This document shows positions 13,201-22,545 of a stretch of DNA of 64,000 nucleotides, piece after piece (position 1 is the stretch's first letter; each line of letters opens with the position of its first letter). The translations under genes were made by a program, and so were the position numbers. The notes below the pieces were generated by a model. The model was not told the DNA's origin. It saw only the letters and a program-made list of their open reading frames with translations, and did no database searches. This stretch comes from Galaxea fascicularis (lineage: Eukaryota > Cnidaria > Anthozoa > Scleractinia > Euphylliidae). Location: assembly GCA_948470475.1 (NCBI GenBank), contig OX419335.1:35547797-35611796 (forward strand). The letters are read 5' to 3'.

Positions 13201-16200
13201 CAATTCCCCCGCATTGCTCTCATGTTGGTAAGGACAAGTTTTGCCTGGTACTTTTTGGGAAGCTGAGCAAGGTTGACAATTAACATCAGATAAACTCGGT
13301 GTTGCACTGCGTGCGTAGACTCTTAAGTGTTATTGGCAATATTTTCTTTTGTTGGTTATGGGAAGCTGATATCTTGCTGCTAAAACTATCCTTCCTAATA
13401 CGGTGTCCGTTAACGAGAAAAGCCTTAACTTTCTGCCATCCCTTCCGTACCAATGTGGTCTAATAGAATATCAACCTCCAAACAGCCGTCGGCATTGTTT
13501 ACTGAAATCATTTGGTGGAGAGGCTTCTGGTTTGTTGAATTGTATTTTGACGGCGGTTCATTGAAATGCCAAGACTTTGTTTATGGATTAAAAGTGTCCA
13601 AGATTATTTTCTTAAGGCATCTTATTTTGAACATTTTTACTTTACCAATGTTAAGAGCAAAGGCAACGTCTAATTGTTTTTACCCATTTCTAATGGCTAT
13701 TTCATTCAAAGGCAAACTTAAAATTTATTACTGATTAAAAATGCGTACTTATACCTGCTCAACAGAGGGTAGTAGCTCAATGCAGGACCACTCACCATAC
13801 GTTTCATTGTTAAAAAACATTTTAGCAGCGCATTGGGCTCTATATCAGGAGAAGCAGGCACCTACTCCGGCATCCTCACAGACCCTCCTCATTTTGTGCA
13901 CTTTCAACAACCTTGAAAGCAAGTTCATTAGTTATTTACTCAGTCATCGGAGACTGAGACCAAACATGCGAGACTTAGAGACCCAAATACATGCACTATA
14001 AACGAGACTTCGAGACTCTTTGCAAAGGTTGTCGAGAATTTTGAGATCGGATGAAAAGTTTACGATTACCCAAGATTTTAGAGGTACAATTCGCCACCCC
14101 TTCTTTACCCTTTGCACTTTTACTTGTTTTCAGGGGACGACTTAAGCCGTGGAATGCTTCAGTTTGCCAAGGGTGTCCCCCTGGGGAAAAGGGGACTGGA
14201 ATGGCTTAAGATCCATCTAGTAACGCTGCACGGCGCTCAGAAGAAAGCGTCTCTAGCGGAACGTTTGCAGTACGCTGAGGAGATTAGGGATGATATATTA
14301 GACTCGGCTGACAATCCTTTGACGGTTAGTAATAGGAGGAATCCGTTGGTGAAGGATGTGCTCTTGCTGTTACCGATCGATGCAGACGCCAGGGCGTATA
14401 CGCTCCTCAGTAACATACAATCGAGATTAAAGCCGCAATGACAGACATCAACCATTCGACCCAATGGCCTGTTACAGACAACCAATAACGAAATGTGTAG
14501 TCTCTAGTAGAGCATTGTTTCAAGCCAAAATGTATGTAATTTAGGTTACTTGCCCACGTGAGCCAAAGGTCACCGAAAATGATTTGCCTCGTACTGCTTT
14601 CACTTTCCGCTGTTCATTCTATTGTTTGTCGTCTTGAGCTTACCAAACGTAGCATGTTTTGCATTTGGTTGGCAGACTTTTTGTTTCATCCAGATCTCAA
14701 CTCTAGAAAGCCTCCGTAGCAATATGAATTCCTGATCATCAGTTGCGTATCATCATAGGGGCGAGGCTGGTGGAAGACCGCTGATGATCCATGGCAAACG
14801 CTGGCCACTTGTATGGAGATCGCAGACGCTATGCGATCCCCAGACCCCACGCAGTTTATTTCCCATCAGCCAGTGCACCAGGATGGTTCTTGCAATGGCC
14901 TCCAGCATTATGCTGCGCTGGGTCAAGACAGTTATGGCGCCAAACAGGTGAACTTGATGCCAGCAGATAGACCACAAGATGTTTACGAAGAGGTATGATG
15001 CCCTGTTAGGAGATTTTTGAGGGAATCTTTGAAACCTGTTGGGGAAAAACAAGATTGACAAAGTGTCTCGAGGCCCTATTTTTTCGAGAAACAGCCACCT
15101 TTAGAACTTTGGCCAGTTTCTTCTAACATGCTGTACACCGGTGCACGTGGAAATCACTCTCTCCTCGATGACAAGGCTCGTCTGTTTCTGCGCTCTTTTG
15201 ACGTTTTTGCACGTGTCTAATTCAGTAGCGCACGTTTGAACATTTCCGCACATCCTTTGTTTTCATTCAAATTTATAGTTAAATTTGCTCCTCTTTGTGG
15301 ACTCCCATATTAACTCTATGCCACGTTTTTATAGGTAGCCAAACTGGTGGAAGCTTCAAGAGTGCGTGACGCTGCAGATGGTCACGAAATCGCCAAAGAA
15401 CTCGAGGGAAAAGTGACCCGCAAAGTAGTCAAACAGACGGTGATGACCATTGTGTATGGTGTCACGTTTGTTGGTGGCCGACTGCAGATTGAGCGTCAGT
15501 TGAAGGACCTGGAAATGAATGAAAAACTTATTTTTAAGGCTTCTTCGTATCTGGTGACGAAGGTTTTTGACAGCATTGGAGAAATGTTTACCGCGGCTAG
15601 AGCCATTCAAGTAAGCTTCCGCTGATTAAAAAAACGAAAATCTGTTATGGGTAATTTAGAGTGCATTCTGTTATTATAAAACGGGACGGCTGTAGCCCCA
15701 CAAAGGAGAAGTGTCGGAAAGATATTTAACTTCATGTTTTTCGTTCGCACTTAGCATGCGTTTTGGCCGGTTTTTTATTAATTAATTTTTTTTTCGCTCA
15801 AAGAAAAAGTTGTATACTCCTGGAAATCTGCCGTAGGATTTGTTCTGCTTCGAGGCGCAAGAGGGGATCTCTGTTTGAGTACAGTCGAACCTTTATTACA
15901 CGGTCAACCTCGGGAAATGGCTAAGTGGCCGCTTAATACCGGATGACCGCTTAATAAAAGTTGCACAGAATAGCCGTATTTATCTTGGAGGACGAATAAT
16001 TCGTCTCAGACGCATTTTTCGTCTGAGACGCATTATGCCCCATGCGTCAAGATAATTACGGGAAATAAGACCAGACGACATGACAACAAAAGGAAAGGAA
16101 TCTCGTGTTCGTAAGTGGTATAACTTCTTGAGAGACTATTATTTGTCTCCGAATGTCATTTCACTGTATCTCTGGTTTTCTTTACGGTTTTGCCATTCAA

Positions 16201-19200
16201 AAAACACTGCAACTGTTGGTTTTCGAACTTATTTCTTTTATTTGAGATAAACGTGAAAGCACGACAAATGGCAGCCATTTTGTCTCGATTTTCTCACTGG
16301 TTTTTGACCTCATTAAGAGTTATAGTACCCCATCTTTTATTCGTCTGCTGCTGTTTTATGCGTCTTTGTATTTATCTTGAACTGACGAATAATTCGTCTG
16401 AGACGAATTATTCGTCTTCCAAGATAAATACCACCAATGGACTTAAACGAGGAATGCGCCATTTTATGTAGAAGTAATTACGTAATGGGCAGTTTATGCA
16501 CGACGGCGTTCACTTGGTGAAAAAACTGCAACAAAGAAGAACATGCTATAAATAGACTAACAAAACAGTAACGCAAAGTTCCTACAGTCAGCAACGTCGG
16601 CGATTTTCTTGAATTTATAAAGTGACCATTTAACATAGTAGAGACATTAGAAACAGTTTATTGGGACAGGATGACCGCGACCGATTAACAGAGGTGACCG
16701 CTTAATACAGGGCAAAAGTACAGTAATTCAGACATTCAATACAGTCCTGCTAAATACAGGTTAAGAGTAAACTACATTTTATTTACAACCTGTTTGAGGA
16801 CTCATTCGTCTCTTTTGTAGAACTGGTTTGCTTCATCAGCCACTCAGATCGCCTTGTCGGGTCATTATGTAGACTGGTACACTCCGCTTGGTCTGTACGT
16901 CAGTCAACCGTACTCCAAAAACCCTCCAAGAAAAGTTGTACGAACCAAGCTGCAGTGGATGATGATCAGGTCCAAAGGTCTACCTCATATTCCACCCGAC
17001 TCCAGAAAACAGCGTGGAGCTTTCCCGCCAAATTTCGTTCATTCCCTGGACTCCACTCACATGATGCTGACCGCGCTGTATTGTCAGCGATCTGGAGCGA
17101 CTTTTTCCTCTGTGCACGATAGCTTCTGGACACATGCAGCAAATGTGGGTGTCATGAATCAAGTGAGTCTGAACATTTTCTTGTGGCATTTCATTTGCTG
17201 TAGTCCAAATGTTATTAGAGGGAAGGTCACGGAGAAGGATGAATTGGGGAGGGAGGCCAGAAGAAGGAGGGGGCCTTGGAGGGGCGAGGGATATTGGGCC
17301 GGTGTGGAGGTTGGAGAAAATGTCCAGCACATGGTAAAGAGGTGTAGAGGCGGTAAAGAAAGTAGTCGCGCACTGGTGCGACTTATGGAGGTGGGGAAAG
17401 CAAAGTGCACGGACGCTCAAGTCCGATAGGGAAACTGACGTATTGAGCGAGGGGGTAGGGGTGGGGGACAATCGAGGGGGTGTGGAGGGGTCGGGGACTT
17501 TTGCACAAGGGTAAGAAGAGTTGGAATAGGAACCAGTAGCGAAATGAGAGAGAAAGACCGTTTTTAACATTGACGTGCACAAGGATCCCTGTTTTTTGCT
17601 TCCTAACGCAGATTTGCCGCGAACAGTTTGTTAAGCTTCATAGCCAGCCAATATTGGAGGACCTTCAAAAACATTTCGAGAGGAATTATTCCAACCTGAA
17701 GTGAGTAATGAGTCATTCAGCAGTGTGTATATTAATGGAGGGGTTTTCGATTGACTGTTGTGAAGCCAAAACCAAAGCAATTACTCTGACCAATCACAAG
17801 CGACGAAGACAGCTCAGTGAACCAATCAGAATTTGAAGTAATTACATGCAACCGGCGCCAAGCGCGGGAGAATTCGCGCGTGCAACTCGCGATTGGTTTT
17901 GGTTCTGCTTGTCATTGGCTGAAAAAGTGGCGCGACTCTTGGCAACCAATCACAGAGAAAAGTGAAGTAAAACCAAAGCAAACGCGATTTCTATTCTCTG
18001 CGCTCCGCCGAATAGAAAACATTCCCCATATAAACACTGGAGACAAAAGGAGGGAGCCGACCAGCAAAGTACCTTGATGACTGATTGGGAATGTCGGTCG
18101 TTTCGCCTGCAAGTCGTTTCGCCTACAAGTCGATTCGCCTACACTGAGGTCGATTACCCTACACACTTAAAGTCGATTCGCCTTCACAAGTAAAGTGAGA
18201 TTTAATTCGCAAAACAAACATGTAGGCAAATCGTAAACGTTAATGTTCTGTAAGTTTAAATTCAAAAGTTTGCAAAAGAAACATGTAGGCGAATCTACTT
18301 TACTTGTGTAGGGGAATCGACTTCAGTGTAAGCGAATCGACGTGTAGGCGAAACGACCGGTTTCCCTAATTGGCGTCAAGTGAATATGCAAACCAAGGAG
18401 TGGTATAAATGACCGAAAGGTGCGAATGCCAACATGCATAGCAAGGATACGTGTACCCATGGGGAATACATTTTCTTTCGGCACTCAGTTGAAAACCGCC
18501 CAAATATAAGCAATCGCAGAGCTCTCCTGTATGCGCGGTATCAGCTTTGCATCGTTTTCCTTCCGAAGCTAAAACAGGTTTTGTGTCTCCTTGTAACACC
18601 TAAATGTTTTCCAACCATGTTGTTGCAGGCTCAATCGTCCCTTGAAATCAAAAGAGTCCGGAGAGGAAAGAACACATGTATCGTTTGAGGGAAGACCCGC
18701 GCATGGTAATCTTTACACAAGCATTGTGTTCAATTAATTCGTAGTTGCCACGATGGCCGTTTTTAGACTTTATTTTCGCGGTCAGAAATCTTCTCTTACT
18801 TGAAGGTACTTGGTACTTGACAATGCCATCCATAAATGGTGGCAAAATAGTGTGTGAAAGACATACTGTCATTGAAAGTAACTGGCCGGGACAACAAAAA
18901 TAAAGAAATGGGACAAAAAAAATGGAGCCACGTTTAGGTCATATCGATTCGCTTTAATTTTGGATTGACCTTGGAAAGGTCAGCTTTTCATTCTCACCAA
19001 TGATAGCCAGTTTACCTCCTCGACTCAGTTGGTAAACTTGTGAATTCCAAAGGCCTGCTTTCCGGGAGCAAGGTTGGCGCAGTGGTGAGAGCACTCGCTT
19101 TCCACCAATGTGTCCCGGGTTCGATTTCCGGACTCGGCGTCTTATATGGGTTAAGTTTGTTGGTATTCCTGGTTTTTTTTCCGTGTTCCGGTTTTCCCCT

Positions 19201-19479
19201 CTCATCAAAAAACCAGTATTTGATTTAATTTGATTTGTAATAGATTTCAGGGCGACAAGTTTATTAGCCCACGGCTATTACGTGCTAACCTGACCAAATA
19301 AAGTTATTATTATTATTATTATTAGTTCCAAAGATTGCATAACAGTTGTGGCTATTATAAATCCCTACTGTCTTTCACTGATCTGCATATTATCATTATA
19401 TTTTAATTTGTTTCTTATTTAATTTTTAGGTGATTTTAATATCAAAGAAGTTCTGAACTCCAACTACTTCTTTTGTTGA
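2660..19479 (+). CDS. POLRMT: DNA-directed RNA polymerase, mitochondrial (complete gene, 16 exons)
   Basis: Single-subunit T7-type RNA polymerase that transcribes mitochondrial DNA and makes replication primers in the matrix. Exons: 2660-2750, 3347-4224, 5954-6205, 7258-7687, 8121-8326, 9471-9632, 11095-11380, 12203-12443, 13019-13227, 14134-14324, 14759-14992, 15335-15610, 16821-17162, 17612-17700, 18629-18705, 19430-19479. All junctions are GT-AG, phases agree and the sum is 4014 nt (1337 residues plus stop; human protein about 1230). Motif [17 protein letters not shown] puts the catalytic Asp at about 1024. Motif [15 protein letters not shown] gives Lys about 1093 and Tyr about 1101. Motif [10 protein letters not shown] gives Asp about 1252. 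The C-terminus NSNYFFC resembles the aromatic end of the family. The start at 2660 gives an Arg-rich, acid-free targeting peptide; the upstream ATGs at 2644 and 2653 are in another frame that stops at once. No inactivating change is visible. Exon 1 and the short last exons rest on splice logic. Confidence 0.93.
3150..3202. repeat. (AAT)n microsatellite in POLRMT intron 1
   Basis: About 17 AAT units with one interruption, directly after a C-rich run. On the minus strand it reads as poly-leucine, which is an artefact. Confidence 0.95.
4977..5180. mobile_element. MITE with 14-bp TIRs and 6-bp target duplication
   Basis: Termini GAGGGTCCCCTATA and TATAGGGGACCCTC are perfect inverted repeats. Both sides are bounded by the direct repeat TACATA (4971-4976 and 5181-5186), which fits a target site duplication. 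The internal part is AT-rich with CACGTTTCAC words and no ORF. It lies in POLRMT intron 2. Confidence 0.75.
5393..5738. mobile_element. MITE with long near-perfect TIRs
   Basis: TACAGTAAACACCCGCATAT at 5393 pairs with ATGCAGGTGTTTACTGTA ending at 5738. About 29 bp match with one mismatch. It is about 346 bp, AT-rich and non-coding, and lies in POLRMT intron 2. Its termini are of the TA-flanked CAGT type. Confidence 0.75.
5954..11380 (+). CDS. POLRMT: POLRMT exons 3-7: PPR and N-terminal domains
   Basis: Exon 3 (5954-6205, 84 codons) carries pentatricopeptide repeats: [16 protein letters not shown] and [16 protein letters not shown] are two successive PPR-type helix starts. In the human enzyme the PPR domain sits ahead of the N-terminal domain and contacts exiting RNA. 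Exons 4-7 (7258-7687, 8121-8326, 9471-9632, 11095-11380) code for the N-terminal domain, including [17 protein letters not shown] across the 6/7 junction and [10 protein letters not shown], the conserved lead-in to the polymerase domain. Intron 6 (9633-11094) contains a LINE fragment in the same orientation. Confidence 0.88.
6618..6907. mobile_element. hAT-like MITE, copy 1 (CAGGGTTGCCA termini)
   Basis: Begins CAGGGTTGCCATGGTCATGG and ends AGTGGCAACCC. Internally it carries several GTCAGGGAAAAGTCAGGGAA words. A second copy in opposite orientation is at 27736-28085. CAGGG-type termini are usual for hAT-derived elements; superfamily assignment is inference. It lies in POLRMT intron 3. Confidence 0.65.
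10160..10930 (+). mobile_element. Non-LTR retrotransposon (LINE) fragment, reverse transcriptase part
   Basis: The + frame from about 10160 to 10634 codes for the palm of a reverse transcriptase: [19 protein letters not shown] is the motif before the active site, [15 protein letters not shown] carries the catalytic YADD box, and [13 protein letters not shown] sequence follows. After a TAA at 10632 the relation continues as [19 protein letters not shown], typical of the region behind the RT core. No endonuclease or complete 5' part is present, so it is a dead, 5'-truncated copy inserted in POLRMT intron 6 in the gene's own orientation. Confidence 0.85.
11650..11910. repeat. Dispersed repeat with TGTAGGCGAATCGAC motifs, copy 1
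   Basis: Recurrent words such as GGCGAATCGACT, GACATGTAGGC and their complements (TCGTCTACAC). The same vocabulary, arranged as an inverted repeat, is at 18085-18360, with a short remnant near 28600. Non-coding; it lies in POLRMT intron 7. Confidence 0.6.
12073..12137. repeat. Perfect 26-bp stem hairpin
   Basis: 12073-12098 and 12112-12137 are exact inverted copies (GTCTCCTTCGCAGCCGTCTT and on) around a 13-base loop. It lies in POLRMT intron 7, 66 bp before exon 8, and could fold in the pre-mRNA. It is probably a small palindromic repeat element. Confidence 0.85.
12203..19479 (+). CDS. POLRMT: POLRMT exons 8-16: catalytic polymerase domain
   Basis: Exon 9 (13019-13227) carries [18 protein letters not shown], the T7-family motif preceding the palm. 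Exons 10-11 lead to motif A in exon 11. Exon 12 holds motif B on the fingers helix. Exon 13 holds [17 protein letters not shown] and motif C with the second catalytic Asp. Exon 14 gives the [15 protein letters not shown] helix. Exons 15 (77 nt) and 16 (50 nt) are too short to show as long ORFs; they complete the protein with [20 protein letters not shown] and a TGA at 19477-19479. The gene appears functional. Confidence 0.9.
15860..16760. mobile_element. Repeat element containing a nested MITE (15977-16430) in POLRMT intron 12
   Basis: The outer element shows GACCGCTTAATACAG-type words on both sides (15935-15955 and 16672-16710). The inner 454-bp element has 36-bp TIRs: TATTTATCTTGGAGGACGAA at 15977 and its near-exact complement ending at 16430, rich in the palindromic word ATTCGTCTCAGACG. 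Flanking TA fits a TA-type duplication. No ORF is supported. Confidence 0.65.
18085..18360. mobile_element. Inverted-repeat element with TCGATTCGCCTACA motifs, copy 2
   Basis: The left half repeats AAGTCGTTTCGCCTACAAG and AGTCGATTCGCC. The right half carries the complements (GTAGGCGAATCGAC, GTAGGCGAAACGACC). The overall arrangement is a foldback of about 275 bp in POLRMT intron 14, related to 11650-11910. Confidence 0.65.
19064..19323 (+). mobile_element. tRNA-derived SINE, family A, copy 1
   Basis: Polymerase III box A-like TGGCGCAGTGGTGAGAG near 19074 and box B GGTTCGATTTCC at 19118-19129 have tRNA spacing. The body contains AGTTTGTTGGTATTCC and CCAGTATTTGATTTAATTTG, and the tail is (ATT)n. 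It is not a functional tRNA gene: the 3' acceptor half is missing. It lies in POLRMT intron 15. Relatives are at 26550-26745 (+) and 52563-52663 (-). Confidence 0.85.
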
Positions 19480-20774
19480 CCCGCGGCTTCTGGCACATTT
19501 TGATCACGTGGCACTCACGTTTCCTTGCCATTCTTCGACTGTCCCAAGGTTTTGGCGGAAGCATCCCAAAGCCAATAACTGTGACACAATCGCTCTATCA
19601 GCTGCTCCACTGAAGGGAGAAGTGGTTAAAACGCGTCTTACTTAGTTCAATTCATGACTTATTCCGTCAGGCTTGGATGTTATCCTGCAGCCTACCACTA
19701 GCCTACCACTATTATCCCGAGAAAATACGTTTCACTTTCAGGAATGTACTTTACCCTCGGACCCTCCCCCTGTGCGGTCCTTGGTGAATGATACTCTTCT
19801 CGATCGCGGAAAGCCAGCAAGCTTGCAAAGAGAACGCGCATTTTTCTTTTGATAGCCTTAAAACCCGCTAAACAGCCATGTAAACAAAACGCGGTATCTG
19901 TGAATGCAAACTAATGGACTAGCGCAAAAGTTGTTGGTAAAAGATGGCCAAACGAACTTAACATCACCTATCAAAAACTAAAACAATAGACAATCAAATA
20001 TGACCAAACAGGGTGGCCAGGGTGGCCAGAGTGGCCAGACGGTAAAATGTTTGGTCACCAAAATTGATTTCCCGTTTGGTTTGGCTCAAGGAAAACTTAT
20101 ATTAAACGCAGCAGCGGTTGACAACTGTGGAGCAGCTCTCTGGATGAACTTTTCGGCGAGAGGGTCCTACGAGGGTACTAAGAAAAAACATTCGATGAGC
20201 ATTCAGTGAACCACCTTGTCAAGTTATGGGTAAAGCTTTGGTGGAGTTTGAATGCCAAACTCTAACCTGTACCAGGAATTCAATGTAATTGATGTTAGCG
20301 AAACAAATTGAGAAGAAGGAAGAAATAACGCTTTGTCGCTTGGTTTCCTTCGCTCGTTCTTGCTCGCCACAATGTGAGAATCTGGAATACTGGGATAGCT
20401 GAAATTGAAACCATTGGTCGAATTTGAATGTCAGAATGTCGTGCGAGAAGGTCGGTTAGTTCAGCGTCGACTAAAGCCCGAACCAAACGAGGATGACATC
20501 GCTGAACCTGTTACGGCCTTCGTTGCCAATGAAGAGTTAAAAAAATTAATCAGTACGTGATAATTGCACTTCGCGACTTACAATTACGCAATTAATTTTG
20601 TTTTCCTCGTTTGCTTTTTAGTTTTTTTGAAATACTCTTTACTAGCTACATAGAAAACACTACTGGATTTTGGTCTACCAGTCATTTCAAACTGCTCTGA
20701 TTAAAAAGGTACAAGTTGTATTTTTGTCAACTATGGTAAGCCCTTGTTATCCCTATTGCTAATGGCTGGAAATA
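19480..20774. other. 3' flank of POLRMT, no further gene seen
   Basis: It should hold the POLRMT 3' UTR. A short tandem of GGCCAGGGT/GGCCAGAGT words is at 20010-20040. No coding region, RNA gene or clear element is supported. Confidence 0.4.
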
Positions 20775-20932
20775 GGTCATTTCCGAATTACCTCAGGCCT
20801 CTTTTTCAAAGCGAGTCTTGGTTCTCATCCTTTCATATGCAAATCAATCTCATTTTAATGTGAATGAAAATTGAAAGGATGAGCACCACGACTCGCTTTG
20901 AAAAAGAGGCCTGAGGAAATTCGGAAATGGCC
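20775..20932. mobile_element. Palindromic MITE
   Basis: GGTCATTTCCGAATTACCTC at the left end pairs with GAGGAAATTCGGAAATGGCC at the right. The pairing runs inward through CAGGCCTCTTTTTCAAAGCG and CATCCTTTCA, so nearly the whole 158 bp folds back. Non-coding. Confidence 0.8.
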
Positions 20933-20955
20933 CGATCGTTGGAGACTTCAGTCTC

Positions 20956-21230
20956 TAAGGCCCAGGTCAAAACGCCGTGCTTCACATGAGCCGAACCAAA
21001 CTCAGTCAAGTAGGGCGTTTGACCCAGTTACGGCCGGCCAGGCAGGAATACCGGCTTAAGATAGAGTTTATGTCAAACGCCGATTTTCACATGAGCCGAA
21101 CCAAATGCATAATCATGTTACTGAATATCAACGTACAAGTAAGCCTCAATCTGTTTATTTTCATGATCCAGTGAACTTCGGCTAAATTAAGTTCGACGTT
21201 TGACATAACAGGCGTTTGACCAGGGCCTAA
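20956..21230. mobile_element. MITE with TAAGGCCCAGGTCAAAACGCC-type termini
   Basis: The left terminus (GGCCCAGGTCAAAACGCC) pairs with the right (GGCGTTTGACCAGGGCC). ACATGAGCCGAACCAAA occurs twice inside (about 20986 and 21092). About 275 bp, no ORF. It starts 24 bp after the preceding MITE. Confidence 0.7.
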
Positions 21231-21946
21231 CTTAACTGAAAGACGGTTGAAAATGTTACGTTTCTGACTAAATGCTACTCACCCCAAACAGAAAGGATAA
21301 CTAAAATAATCAAATTGCGCGATTAAAGATTTTTCTCGATTACTGTTAAAATAAACTCCTCCCATGCTAATAACACACATGTGGTCTACTTTTCTCCTCT
21401 GGACCCCAGGACTTAGTTGTTCAAAGCACGACCAAGCTACTTCCGGGTTAGCGTGAACGCCGTGTTTATTTTGTCCACTGTTAACATTCCCCATAGTTTC
21501 ATCCATACGTTTTGACTTGTAGAAAAGTGATGGTCTGGGAAAAAATATGCAAGGGGAAAAAATCGTTCAAATAAGAAGGCACAAAAACAGCAACGCACCT
21601 AAAAAAACACTTATTGCCAGTTAATACCCCACCAAATATTACTTTTCTAATGATGCGTCACTTACTGGTAGTCGGGTCCAGAAGACCAAGCTGAATCCGA
21701 AGATTTGTTACTCTATCAAGAGCTCGATTTAAATACACTGAGGAAATTTGACACACTTTATCTTACTCTCTCAACCACAATCAAACGAATCCAATAGCAA
21801 ACTGTTCTTAACTTTCTTTTGTCAAAAGGGGAAACGGACAGGAAATAAACTCGACACTATTTTACCTTTGTGTTGCCACGTGTTAATGGTACCGAAACAA
21901 GCTCGGAAACACCCTTAAGGAAGTGACAACGATTCGCCCACAAAAT

Positions 21947-22152
21947 CACTGTGTAACTCAAGACCGTGAACACTAATTTTCTGGAGCGATTATTGTTCTT
22001 CATCCAATCAGACGTGTGACGAAGCGCACACGAAAGGGATCGACGTTACAGTTTGCGGTTTAGCAATCGTGTATCTGATTGGTTTTCTTTTGTAACCCAA
22101 TAGACATTCTAGGAATATTTGTAGTGTTCACGGTTTTCTGAGTTTAACAGTA
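21947..22152. mobile_element. Diverged copy of the 2338-2546 MITE family
   Basis: ACCGTGAACACT on the left and AGTGTTCACGGTTTTCTGAG on the right are inverted, and the interior has the same CCAATCAGA and GATTGGTTTT words as the copy at 2338. The terminal repeats have decayed. It lies close to the 3' end of the TSP1 gene. Confidence 0.65.
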
Positions 22153-22352
22153 AGAGGGTCGATAATACGGGCAGTAGGTTTATTGGTAGAATTCTAACGT
22201 TGTGGGCCAAAGAGATCGGACAATTTCTGGAATTCCAAAATCAAATAAAATATCCTCAACATGAGAAATGAGACTGCCATTCCTGGCGAAGATGGGTTCA
22301 TTTTTTTCAAAAACTCATGTTTCTAAAAGCGTCTTTACATTTTCCGCAGTAT

Positions 22353-22545
22353 TTAATGTCCCTTCTCGTCTTGCTTTGAATCCTCTCGTTTGCTTTCATC
22401 TTTCTTTTCTTTGGAATCTTCTTGTTTGCTTTCATCTTTCATTTCCTCGTTCTTCTCTCCATCAACCTGTTCACTTTCCTCTCCCTTTTCGTCTCGTTTA
22501 TTTTGGTCACCCTCATTTTCCGCTCTTCTTTTTTTACGATTTTCG
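22353..22545 (-). CDS. Last exon of the TSP1 gene: highly charged tail
   Basis: After a pyrimidine-rich acceptor ending TTATCACAG, one base completes an AGC codon begun in the TSP1 exon at 22898-23096. The frame then runs 63 codons to TAA at 22353-22355. It reads [16 protein letters not shown] and then a near-repeat, [20 protein letters not shown]. Phase fit and composition support it, but there is no homology evidence. If the N-terminal segment is cleaved as a signal peptide, this tail would be extracellular. Confidence 0.65.

Noticed and set aside
16854..17429. 191-residue open frame as a separate gene
   Set aside because: The first part is POLRMT exon 13; beyond the donor at 17163 it reads into purine-rich intron.
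19064..19140. Genuine tRNA gene
   Set aside because: Box A and B are present, but the 3' half does not fold and a SINE body with ATT tail follows; the same holds at 26550, 52563, 59900 and 61508.
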